DNA of 12,375 nucleotides from JBHHZI01 sp046757965 (GTDB lineage Bacteria; Acidobacteriota; Polarisedimenticolia; SMYD01), in contig JBHHZI010000098.1 of NCBI GenBank assembly GCA_046757965.1, forward strand, positions 1 through 12,375. The letters run 5' to 3'. Position 1 is the stretch's first letter, and the number at the start of each line of letters is the position of its first letter. The notes beneath the pieces were generated by a model. The model ran no database searches. It worked only from the letters and a program-made list of their open reading frames with translations, and was not told the DNA's origin. Both the position numbers and the translations under genes were made by a program. Below are positions 6,306 to 12,375 of this stretch, piece after piece.

Positions 6306-7559
6306 GTGAATAGATGTGAAGCCCTGCTTCCCCGCCTGCTCGAAGCGTCTCTTGCTGCCGCACTTCGCCGCTTCCCCGTCGTCGTGCTCACCGGCGCCCG
6401 CCAGACGGGCAAGACGACACTTGTCGGCGCGACCTCGATCGCGAAGGGACGGACGTTTCGATCCCTCGATGACTTCGACGTGCTCGATCGGGCGCTCGAA
6501 GAGCCGGACCTCCTCCTGCAAGACGCCGAGTGCCTGACCCTCGACGAGGTGCAGCGCGCTCCGGAGATGCTCCTGGCGATCAAGCGAGACGTGGACCGGG
6601 CACGTGAGCCGGGCCGATTCCTGCTGACGGGGTCCGCCAATCTTCTCATGATGCGGCGCGTCTCGGAGAGCCTGGCCGGGCGGGCGATCGATCTCACTCT
6701 CTGGCCCCTGACCGAACGAGAAAAACAAGGTCGGGCCGGGGCGGGACCGTGGAGTGACTGGCTCGCAGCTCCGGATGTTCGCGCCGCTGGAGCTCTGTTT
6801 CGCAGCACGAAGACGGGTGACTGGGCGCCTCGGATCCTCGCCGGAGGTTATCCGATTCCGGCGCTCGCGGCGGAAGAAGGGGAACGAGCGCAGTGGTTCG
6901 ACGGGTACGTTCGCACGTACCTCGAGCGTGACCTCCAGGATCTGGCGTCCGTCTCGTCGCTGTCGGACTTCCGTCGCCTCATACGCCTCGCGGCACATCG
7001 CGTCGGGCAGATCCTGAACCAGAGCGAGCTGGCAAGAGACGCGGCGCTCACGCAACCGACCACCCACCGGTACCTCAATCTCCTGGAAACCTCGTACCAG
7101 ATCGTGCGGTTGCCGGCCTTCGCCGTGAGTCAGACCAAGCGTCTGGTGAAGAGTCCGAAGATTTTCTGGACAGACACCGGGCTCGCGGCACACCTCGCCG
7201 GGTTCACAACACCAGGGACAGCGCCCTCGCCGCCGGCTCCCGGCGCCTTGCTGGAGAACCTCGTGTTGACGCAGATCCTGGCGTGGAGAGAAACTGTCGT
7301 TCCTCGCCCGCAGATCCACTACTGGCGGACCCGTGGCGGAATCGAGGTCGACTTTGTCATCGAGGATCGCCGTCGTCTCCTACCGGTCGAGGTGAAGTTC
7401 GGACGGCGGGTCCGGCCAGCGGATGCCCGGGGGCTCGGTGCTTTTCTCGACGACCATCGAGGATCCTCACCCTTCGGCGTTCTCCTCTACGGTGGCGATG
7501 AAACCGTCCTGCTGGCGGAAAGAATCATCGCCGTGCCACTCGGGTGCCTCTGGAATTGA
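6306..7559 (+). CDS. AAA_14 ATPase with C-terminal DUF4143 domain
   Basis: A 417-residue protein of the widespread AAA_14/DUF4143 family, cytoplasmic ATPases of unsettled function that often occur in variable genome regions. Walker A GARQTGKT is at 30-37, Walker B LTLDEVQ at 77-83, and sensor 1 LTGSANLL at 107-114, followed by LAGRAIDLTLWPL. DUF4143 begins near GGYP (180-183) with YVRTYLERDLQDL (201-213), then a winged-helix-like segment, and ends with EVDFVIEDRRRLLPVEVKFG (347-366), which resembles a PD-(D/E)XK nuclease core (D349, E362, K364). Length is normal and all ATPase motifs are intact. The GTG start at 6306 has no ribosome binding site and may be leaderless. Base composition looks less GC-rich than dnaX to rho, suggesting accessory DNA. 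A degraded second copy of its 3' part lies at 10197-10440. Confidence 0.9.
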   Translation: MNRCEALLPRLLEASLAAALRRFPVVVLTGARQTGKTTLVGATSIAKGRTFRSLDDFDVLDRALEEPDLLLQDAECLTLDEVQRAPEMLLAIKRDVDRAREPGRFLLTGSANLLMMRRVSESLAGRAIDLTLWPLTEREKQGRAGAGPWSDWLAAPDVRAAGALFRSTKTGDWAPRILAGGYPIPALAAEEGERAQWFDGYVRTYLERDLQDLASVSSLSDFRRLIRLAAHRVGQILNQSELARDAALTQPTTHRYLNLLETSYQIVRLPAFAVSQTKRLVKSPKIFWTDTGLAAHLAGFTTPGTAPSPPAPGALLENLVLTQILAWRETVVPRPQIHYWRTRGGIEVDFVIEDRRRLLPVEVKFGRRVRPADARGLGAFLDDHRGSSPFGVLLYGGDETVLLAERIIAVPLGCLWN

Positions 7560-7776
7560 TGTTCTGGCGAAATCCGGCGGGGTGCCGATTATCAGGTCAG
7601 TGACCCCCCGGCGCGGGCCGGTGTTCGCGAACGTCAGGAGAGGGGTGATGCCGAGTGGTTGACGCGCGCAGTTCCCCTTTTCTCCTGCGATAGAGTGTGT
7701 GTCGTGTGCCCCCAGCTTCGTGCTTCTTGTCTCAGGATCATCTGAACTGGCACGGAGGGCGGGACAGGGCGAGCGG

Positions 7777-8346
7777 ATGAGAGAGACTGAACGGCAAGCC
7801 ATTCGACAGTGTCGTCGCGGCCGCATCAACGGATTGCGGGTTCTCTACGAGGCCCACAAGGACCACGTGTTCCGCACCTGCTTCCGCATCCTGGAGAATC
7901 GGGAGCTTGCCGAAGACGCCACCCAGGAGGTCTTTCTGCGGGTCTTCGAGCAGATAAACCGCTTCGAGGGTCGATCCACCTTCTCGACATGGCTGTACCG
8001 TCTCGCCGTCAACCATGCCCTGAATTTCCTCAAGCAGAAACGCCGTCGAGAACGGATTTCCGTCGGAGAGCGAGCGGACCCCGCAGAGTGCCTACCCGAC
8101 CTGTCGTGTACACCCCACGATGCCGTGACGCAACGCGAACACCGTAGGGAACTCCAGCATCTGCTGTCTCTGTTGTCGATAGAGCACCGGACGGTGGTGG
8201 TGCTCCGCGAGATCGAGGAGCTCAGCTATCGGGAGATCGCCGCTGTCCTGGACATTCCTGCGGGAACCGTCATGTCCCGTCTTTCCCGGGCCCGGGAGGC
8301 GTTGCGGAAAGCCTGGGAAACCGTGCAGAAAGGAGCGGCGGAATAA
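7777..8346 (+). CDS. ECF (RpoE-like) RNA polymerase sigma factor
   Basis: A 189-residue extracytoplasmic-function sigma factor. Region 2 spans about 23-90 (LAEDATQEVFLRVFEQINRF, then STFSTWLYRLAVNHALNFLKQKRR). A linker with a few cysteines (C105, C111) leads to region 4, about 125-180, with LREIEELSYREIAAVLDIPAGTVMSRLSRAREALRK. There is no region 3, as expected. ATG 7777 is chosen because the upstream extension has no sigma homology; GGGCGAG is a weak ribosome binding site. The anti-sigma gene follows after 50 bp, so the pair is almost certainly one regulatory unit, the sigma being held inactive until an envelope signal. No autoregulatory promoter was recognised in the 217 bp after the ATPase gene. 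Confidence 0.94.
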   Translation: MRETERQAIRQCRRGRINGLRVLYEAHKDHVFRTCFRILENRELAEDATQEVFLRVFEQINRFEGRSTFSTWLYRLAVNHALNFLKQKRRRERISVGERADPAECLPDLSCTPHDAVTQREHRRELQHLLSLLSIEHRTVVVLREIEELSYREIAAVLDIPAGTVMSRLSRAREALRKAWETVQKGAAE

Positions 8347-8396
8347 ATTGAATCTCCCCAGTTGTCCAACGGAATGAAGGCTGGATCAGGACTGAA

Positions 8397-9263
8397 ATGA
8401 TACCCACCAATATCAACTGCCGGAAGGTGCAGGCGCGATTCTCGGAGATGCTGGATGGCGAACTCGTCACTCAGGAGAGGAGAGACATCCAGGCCCACAT
8501 CGCCTCCTGCCAGGCGTGCGCGGACGTGTGGGAGACTCATGTGACGATCCGGGACCAGCTCCGTCAACAGGGGAGAGTGGTTCCTCCGGCGCCGGCCTGG
8601 GCAACCGTCCAGCAGCGGCTCCCGCAACCGCGCCGGGTTGCCACCGGGCAAGGGAAGCAGTGGGTTTCCCGCCCTCTCTGGCCGGTGGCTGCGGTCGTGG
8701 TCCTGGTTCTCTTCGCCGGGTCTTTCTACGTCACCCGGGGATTGCTCGTCGCGCGAGCCCCCAGCCTCACGGCAAGGAGCGACATCGTCGCGTCGCCGTT
8801 CGGCCAGGTCCTCGGTCTGTATCTCCGGCAAGACGACGTGTCGAATTCGGCCATGTACGAGCGATTGTTGACCGCATACGACGCCCACGCTGTCTCGGGA
8901 GAGGAGATGGCCGGAAAAGTAGCTTTCACGCCGGTCGTGCCCGAGGAACTCCCCGGCGGCTTTCACCTCGAGAACTCCTATGTTCTGGCCACTCGCTGCT
9001 GCTCCGGCGTCCACCTGCGCTACATGAAGGGGGAACAGGTCATTGCCCTCTTCCAGCAGCCTCCTGGGCATCCTGTTGAATACAGGGGCCAGGGCTTGCA
9101 GAATGTGACCATCGAAGGAGTCGCGTGCCGGCAGGCCCGCGTCGGAGGCGTGGAACTCGTGCAGGTCGACCCCGACGGAAGGAACTTCACGCTGATCGCC
9201 CGGAACAATGACCAGCAGTTGAGAGACCTCGTGGCCTTTCTTGCCAGGCCGAAGAGCATGTAG
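8397..9263 (+). CDS. Transmembrane zinc-finger anti-sigma factor with extracytoplasmic Cys-Cys domain
   Basis: A 288-residue anti-sigma factor for the upstream ECF sigma. The N-terminal zinc-binding anti-sigma domain shows C8, H34, C38 and C41 (HIASCQAC). A Pro-rich linker leads to one transmembrane helix (about 95-114) flanked by Arg/Lys on the cytoplasmic side. The roughly 170-residue C-terminal domain lies outside the membrane; from FTPVVPEELPGGF onward it has the look of MucB/RseB or DUF4367-like sensor domains. It carries an adjacent cysteine pair C201-C202, H206 and C244, unusual for a domain that would only sense misfolded proteins and suggestive of metal or thiol sensing (inference). 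ATG 8397 follows AGGA with normal spacing. Confidence 0.9.
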   Translation: MIPTNINCRKVQARFSEMLDGELVTQERRDIQAHIASCQACADVWETHVTIRDQLRQQGRVVPPAPAWATVQQRLPQPRRVATGQGKQWVSRPLWPVAAVVVLVLFAGSFYVTRGLLVARAPSLTARSDIVASPFGQVLGLYLRQDDVSNSAMYERLLTAYDAHAVSGEEMAGKVAFTPVVPEELPGGFHLENSYVLATRCCSGVHLRYMKGEQVIALFQQPPGHPVEYRGQGLQNVTIEGVACRQARVGGVELVQVDPDGRNFTLIARNNDQQLRDLVAFLARPKSM

Positions 9264-9356
9264 CTGATGAACAAGGGGTGCGAAACAGACAGGTGACCAG
9301 CGGGCTGAAACGAGGGTCGAGGGCCTGATGGAAGCCGCCAGGGGTGCGTCTCATTA

Positions 9357-9388
9357 GTTGAGGAAATACAAGGTCGAGGGAATACAAG
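9357..9388 (+). repeat. Tandem 16-bp direct repeat upstream of the 43-residue peptide gene
   Basis: GTTGAGGAAATACAAG (9357-9372) is followed directly by GTCGAGGGAATACAAG (9373-9388); 14 of 16 bases match. They lie 64-95 bp before the peptide ATG in a 188-bp gap without another gene. They could be tandem binding sites of an activator or repressor. Confidence 0.6.
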
Positions 9389-9405
9389 CATCTCAGCAAG
9401 TGTCC
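9379..9405 (+). promoter_or_regulatory. Candidate ECF-type promoter of the peptide gene
   Basis: GGAATA (9379-9384) is followed after 17 bp by GTCC (9402-9405), resembling the GGAAC-N16/17-GTC pattern of many ECF sigma promoters. It would let the upstream sigma factor control the two Cys-containing membrane proteins. A weaker sigma-70 reading is TTGAGG (9358-9363) with AATACA (9381-9386). Inferred by pattern only. Confidence 0.35.
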
Positions 9406-9451
9406 AAATGGCGGTGTAGCAGAGAAGCGAACACCGGAAAGGAGGTCAAGT

Positions 9452-9583
9452 ATGAAACGGCTCCTGGCCGCCCTCGTTGTGGTGGCGGTGGTGGCGTTCT
9501 CTGGAAGTTACATCGTGGCGTCAACAGTTCTGACGCCGATGGTCTGCTCGCCGGCTTCTTGCTGCGGACACTGCGTCAAGTAG
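9452..9583 (+). CDS. 43-residue membrane peptide with C-terminal CxxxxCCGHC cluster
   Basis: A small gene with a near-ideal ribosome binding site (AAGGAGGT at 9438-9445, six bases before ATG) and a strong terminator right after it, so very likely expressed. It begins MKRLLAALVVVAVVAF, a single hydrophobic segment (residues 4-23) that could be an anchor or uncleaved signal, and ends VCSPASCCGHCVK. The exposed tail thus has cysteines at 32, 37, 38 and 41 plus H40. CGHC is also the active-site motif of protein disulfide isomerases, though nothing else here is thioredoxin-like. Metal binding, thiol exchange or acting as the signal for the nearby anti-sigma are all possible. I know no family for it. 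Confidence 0.8.
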   Translation: MKRLLAALVVVAVVAFSGSYIVASTVLTPMVCSPASCCGHCVK

Positions 9584-9600
9584 CTCCACCGAGTGGGCTG

Positions 9601-9648
9601 CCCCGCACCGATGAGGGTGGTTTCTCTCATCGGTGCGGGGAGTTTTGG
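9601..9648 (+). terminator. Strong intrinsic terminator after the 43-residue peptide gene
   Basis: CCCCGCACCGATGAG (9601-9615) and its exact inverse (9626-9640) form a 15-bp stem around a 10-base loop, followed by AGTTTTGG. It starts 17 bases after the stop codon. The next gene starts 38 bases further on, so it must be reached by read-through or have its own promoter. Confidence 0.85.
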
Positions 9649-9685
9649 TTCTCGAATTCATGGTGAGGTGGTGAGGAGGTAGCGC

Positions 9686-10183
9686 ATGGAGGTGACCCGC
9701 AAGCAAATTGCTCTGGCGTTTGCGCTGGTGGCTGCGGCGAGCATCGTGTCAGGCGCCAGCCTGGCCTGGTACACCGTGCACTGGGCCCACCGGCATTCCC
9801 CGCCGGTCGCCACGCGCCCTGCGGCGACCGGATCCAGCACTTCCACACAGACCCGACCCGTGAGTTCGCCGCAGACTCGTCCGTCGATTATGGAACCGGC
9901 CAGAGAGGCCACCATCGTCGGTCGAGCGGTCTGCTCGAGTTGCAGCCTCGGGATCGGGCCCCCGGACGAGCATCATGTCTATCTCGTCGCCGAGAACCCT
10001 TACCGCGTCTTCGAGGTCCTGGCGAACGCCCAGCTCGATGAACTCGTTGCCATCACGGGTGCGTGTGCTGCTGGAAACTATGAGGTCACGGCGACCGGAG
10101 AAATTCGTGTGAGCCAGGGGCGCAATGCCATCATGCTCGCGGCGTTCTCCACCCGGCGACTCGCACCCGACCCTGGTGCGTGA
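9686..10183 (+). CDS. Membrane-anchored extracytoplasmic protein with CxxC motif
   Basis: A 165-residue protein of unknown function. GAGGAGGT (9673-9680) lies five bases before the ATG. A signal anchor spans about 7-30, followed by a Ser/Thr/Pro-rich low-complexity linker (38-70). The globular part opens with ATIVGRAVCSSCSLG (C83, C86), then HH at 96-97, and later ITGACAAGNYEVTATGEIRV (C127), an alternation of strands that would suit a small beta-barrel. The three cysteines and two histidines could bind a metal or haem-like ligand or undergo thiol exchange; no function is known to me. It is the last intact gene of the sigma / anti-sigma / Cys-peptide group. Its stop overlaps a GTG (GTGA, 10180-10183) that opens the frame of the ATPase remnant. 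Confidence 0.82.
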   Translation: MEVTRKQIALAFALVAAASIVSGASLAWYTVHWAHRHSPPVATRPAATGSSTSTQTRPVSSPQTRPSIMEPAREATIVGRAVCSSCSLGIGPPDEHHVYLVAENPYRVFEVLANAQLDELVAITGACAAGNYEVTATGEIRVSQGRNAIMLAAFSTRRLAPDPGA

Positions 10184-10196
10184 CCACGGCACAGAT

Positions 10197-10440
10197 TCCC
10201 GGCGCCTTGCTGGAGAACCTCGTGTTGACGCAGATCCTGGCGTGGAGAGAAGCCGTCATTCCTCGTCTCGAGGTTCACTGCTGGCGGACCCATGGCGGCA
10301 TCGAGGTCGACTTGGTCATCGAGGAGCGGGGGCGTCTCCTCCCCGTGGATGAGAAGTCCGGGCGCCGTTTACCGATAGCGGATGCCGGGGGCTCGGCGAT
10401 GTCCTCGAGGCGCTCAACGACCTCGGGTGGGGGCCAGCGG
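10197..10440 (+). pseudogene. Truncated, frameshifted remnant of an AAA_14/DUF4143 ATPase gene
   Basis: The sequence matches the 3' part of the ATPase gene at 6306-7559. Bases 10197-10251 are identical to 7238-7292 (55 bp), and similarity continues at protein level: LAWREAVIP, HCWRTHGGIEVDLVIEE, RGRLLPVDEKSGRR. The N-terminal 310 or so residues, including all ATPase motifs, are absent. Where the intact gene reads GATGCCCGGGGG, this copy reads GATGCCGGGGG near 10381-10391, a one-base loss that shifts the frame; the similar GLGDVLEAL continues in the next frame. The nuclease-like EVK is DEK here. A frame of 132 codons from GTG 10180 remains open into the convergent kinase gene, but this reads as shadow sequence. 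Non-functional as an ATPase. Confidence 0.85.
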
Positions 10441-10442
10441 GA

Positions 10443-12375
10443 TCACCTTCGCACCGGAATGTCGCCCAGCACCTCGCGCACCTTGCTGGCCAGTATTCGT
10501 GGTGTGAAGGGCTTCGGAAGAAAATTCTCGGTTCCGTCATCCAGGAGTCCGTGGTGGATGACGGCGTCATCCGGGTAGCCCGACATGTAGAGCACCTTCA
10601 TGTCCGGTCGGGAAGATGCAAGACACTCGGCCAGCTCGGGCCCGCTGATCTGGGGCATGACCACGTCCGTCACCAGGAGGTGAATCGGGCCATCGTGCTG
10701 CTCGTCGATACTGAGAGCTTCGCTACCCTGCCCGGCCTCCAGCACGTTGTAGCCGTTCTGTTGCAGGCTGCGGCGAGCCAGCGCCCGGACACCGTCCTCG
10801 TCCTCCACCAGCAGCACGGTCTCCGAGCCACTGGCCGGCACTCCGGATGCCTCGACCGGGTGGGCGGCCACGGCTGCCATCTCCACACGCGGCAGATAGA
10901 TCGTGAAGGTCGTCCCCCGCCCGGGCTCGCTGGAGACCAGGATCTCGCCACCGCTCTGCTTGATGATGCCGTAGACGGTGGCGAGACCCAGCCCCGTCCC
11001 CTGACCGACCTCCTTGGTGGTGAAAAACGGGTCGAAGAGGTGCGCCCGCGTCTCGGCGTCGATCCCGCACCCGGTGTCGCTCACGGCCAGCACCACGTAA
11101 TGCCCCGGACGGATGTCGGTGTACCCGTCGGTGCGGGTCTTGTCCAGATGAACATTGGCGGTCTCGATGGTGATCTTCCCGCCCTGAGGCATGGCGTCGC
11201 GGGCGTTGAGGACCACGTTCATGAGCACCTGCTCGAACTGACCGGGGTCCGCCTTCACGTATCCCAGCTCCGGGTCCGGGATGCTCTCGAGCTGGACGTG
11301 TTCGCCGATCAGGCGCTCGAGCATCGCCTGCATGCCCGAGGCCACGTCGTTGAGATCGAGCACCCGCGGCTTGAACACCTGCCGGCGGCTGAAGGCCAGG
11401 AGCTGGCGGGTCAACGATGCGGCCCTCTGTGCAGCCGTCTGGATCTCCTCGGCATCGGTGTGCAGCGGGTGATTCTGTTCGAGAGTCTCCAGCATGAGAT
11501 CGTTGCAGCCGATGATGACCGTCAGCAGGTTGTTGAAGTCATGGGCCACCCCGCCTGCCAGTCGCCCGACGGCTTCCAGCTTCTGTGATTGGCGGAGCTG
11601 GGCTGTCATGAGGTCGCGCTCCGCTTCCACACGCCGCCGTTCGGAGATGTCGCGCACGAACGCGTTGAAGGAGTAGCCGTCGCCGAGTCGAACGGGCCAG
11701 ATCACCAGTTCCACCGGGAACTCGTGTCCCTCCCGGTGCAATGCCGCAAGCTCCCGAGGTTTGTTCATCGCCTGGTCCTGGCCTGTGGCCAGGAATCGTC
11801 GAAGCCCCCTCTGGTGGGCCTCCCGGTACTGCGGAGGAATGATCACGCTGCTCAGCTCGCGGCCAAGCGCTTCCGAGCAGGACCATCCAAAGGTCTTCTC
11901 GGCCTGGAGGTTCCAGTCGGTGATCACCCCGTCGCCATCTGTGGCAATGAAGGCGTCATGGGCGCTCTGCAGGACCTTGCGCAGCCTCCCCTCGCTGCGG
12001 CGCAGATCCTCCTGCGCCTGCTTGCGTCGCATCACCTCGAGTGCATGGACGTGGATCATGGAGATCGTCTGGGCAAAGTTCTGGACCAGGAGCTGGTCTT
12101 CGCTGGTGAACTCCGCCCCGTCGAGCTTGTCACAGAGGTAGATGCGCCCGAAAACCTGGCCTTCATGGGCGATCGGCACGGCCAGGAGACGTTTCATCGG
12201 GGGATGGTGCGGAGGGAACCCCGCCGAGGCCGCATGCTCCGTGAGGTCCTCCAGGCGCAGGGACTGGTTCTCGCGGATGACGATGCCCAGGAGCCCTCTT
12301 CCTTGGGGGAGATCTCCGATCTGCTCCCGCTCCTCGGAAGTGATCCCCGTGTAGAAGAAACGGCTGATCTCCCCC
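10443..12375 (-). CDS. Hybrid sensor histidine kinase, GAF-PAS-HisKA-HATPase-REC (5' end outside window)
   Basis: The frame is open from base 12374 down to a TGA at 10443-10445. The visible part is about 643 residues; the N-terminus is missing. In order: a GAF domain (GRGLLGIVI and AVPIAHEGQVFGRIYLCDK), a short coiled coil, a PAS domain with DGVITDWNLQAEKTFGWS and a PAC-like VRDISERRR, HisKA with phospho-acceptor His in GGVAHDFNNLL, an ATPase domain with N box LNARDAM, G1 DTGCGID and FDPFFTTKEVGQGTGLGLATV, then a C-terminal receiver with VEDED, phospho-acceptor Asp in VTDVVMPQ, Ser in YMSGYPDD and Lys in FLPKPF. No membrane segment is visible, so a cytoplasmic sensor is likely. The fused C-terminal receiver means output passes by phosphorelay or protein contact; no partner regulator lies in the window. 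Confidence 0.95.
   Translation of the reverse strand, partial: GEISRFFYTGITSEEREQIGDLPQGRGLLGIVIRENQSLRLEDLTEHAASAGFPPHHPPMKRLLAVPIAHEGQVFGRIYLCDKLDGAEFTSEDQLLVQNFAQTISMIHVHALEVMRRKQAQEDLRRSEGRLRKVLQSAHDAFIATDGDGVITDWNLQAEKTFGWSCSEALGRELSSVIIPPQYREAHQRGLRRFLATGQDQAMNKPRELAALHREGHEFPVELVIWPVRLGDGYSFNAFVRDISERRRVEAERDLMTAQLRQSQKLEAVGRLAGGVAHDFNNLLTVIIGCNDLMLETLEQNHPLHTDAEEIQTAAQRAASLTRQLLAFSRRQVFKPRVLDLNDVASGMQAMLERLIGEHVQLESIPDPELGYVKADPGQFEQVLMNVVLNARDAMPQGGKITIETANVHLDKTRTDGYTDIRPGHYVVLAVSDTGCGIDAETRAHLFDPFFTTKEVGQGTGLGLATVYGIIKQSGGEILVSSEPGRGTTFTIYLPRVEMAAVAAHPVEASGVPASGSETVLLVEDEDGVRALARRSLQQNGYNVLEAGQGSEALSIDEQHDGPIHLLVTDVVMPQISGPELAECLASSRPDMKVLYMSGYPDDAVIHHGLLDDGTENFLPKPFTPRILASKVREVLGDIPVRR

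Noticed and set aside
5565..7319. Minus-strand open frame of 584 codons spanning the repeat protein and the ATPase gene.
   Set aside because: It crosses an intergenic gap and two well-supported plus-strand genes and shows no recognisable domain.
7623..7632. GTTCGCGAAC palindrome upstream of the ECF sigma gene, LexA-like in appearance.
   Set aside because: Ten-base palindromes are expected several times in a window of this length, and it has no promoter context or second site.
10443..10578. The 3' part of the open frame starting at 10180, as a real protein end overlapping the kinase gene.
   Set aside because: After the one-base loss near 10386 the frame no longer matches the ATPase family, and beyond 10443 it is antisense to the conserved receiver domain of the kinase.

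Overview
The window is high-GC bacterial chromosome from a lineage I cannot name. It carries a Rho factor, RpoD-family and ECF sigma factors, zinc-finger anti-sigma and hybrid histidine kinase genes, and intergenic -35/-10 promoters. The SRP RNA is the long, Alu-domain type best known from Bacillota and Thermotogota. That, with the tRNA-Ser / SRP RNA / dnaX neighbourhood resembling the one in Bacillus, is a useful phylogenetic clue but does not fix the phylum.

Region 1 (1-1849, minus strand) is an information-processing block: tRNA-Ser(GGA), the large SRP RNA and dnaX (3' end outside the window), read leftward from a promoter near 1890-1919. Region 2 (1850-2317) is a divergent control region. 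It holds that promoter, a perfect 11-bp-arm palindrome, an AT-rich rightward promoter, and a roughly 90-nt three-hairpin segment ending in a U tract, which is either a small RNA or an attenuator ahead of the sigma gene. Region 3 (2318-4998, plus) is an RpoD-family sigma gene overlapping rho by four bases, so a transcription initiation factor and the termination factor are translationally coupled. Region 4 (5104-6147) encodes a membrane-anchored protein with eight short 'GE' strand-turn repeats.

Region 5 (6306 to about 10440) looks accessory. An AAA_14/DUF4143 ATPase, possibly read from a leaderless mRNA, is followed by an ECF sigma factor, its zinc-finger anti-sigma with an extracytoplasmic Cys-Cys domain, a 43-residue membrane peptide ending in a CCGHC cluster, and a membrane-anchored CxxC protein. 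The last part is a frameshifted fragment of a second AAA_14/DUF4143 gene that shares a 55-bp identical block with the first, so the sigma/anti-sigma/Cys cassette sits between direct repeats. Cysteines exposed outside the membrane in three consecutive products suggest an envelope metal- or thiol-responsive system; this is inference.

Region 6 (10443-12375, minus) is a GAF-PAS-HisKA-HATPase-REC hybrid histidine kinase whose N-terminus lies outside the window and which converges on the ATPase remnant. No CRISPR array, transposase, rRNA or replication origin was seen.
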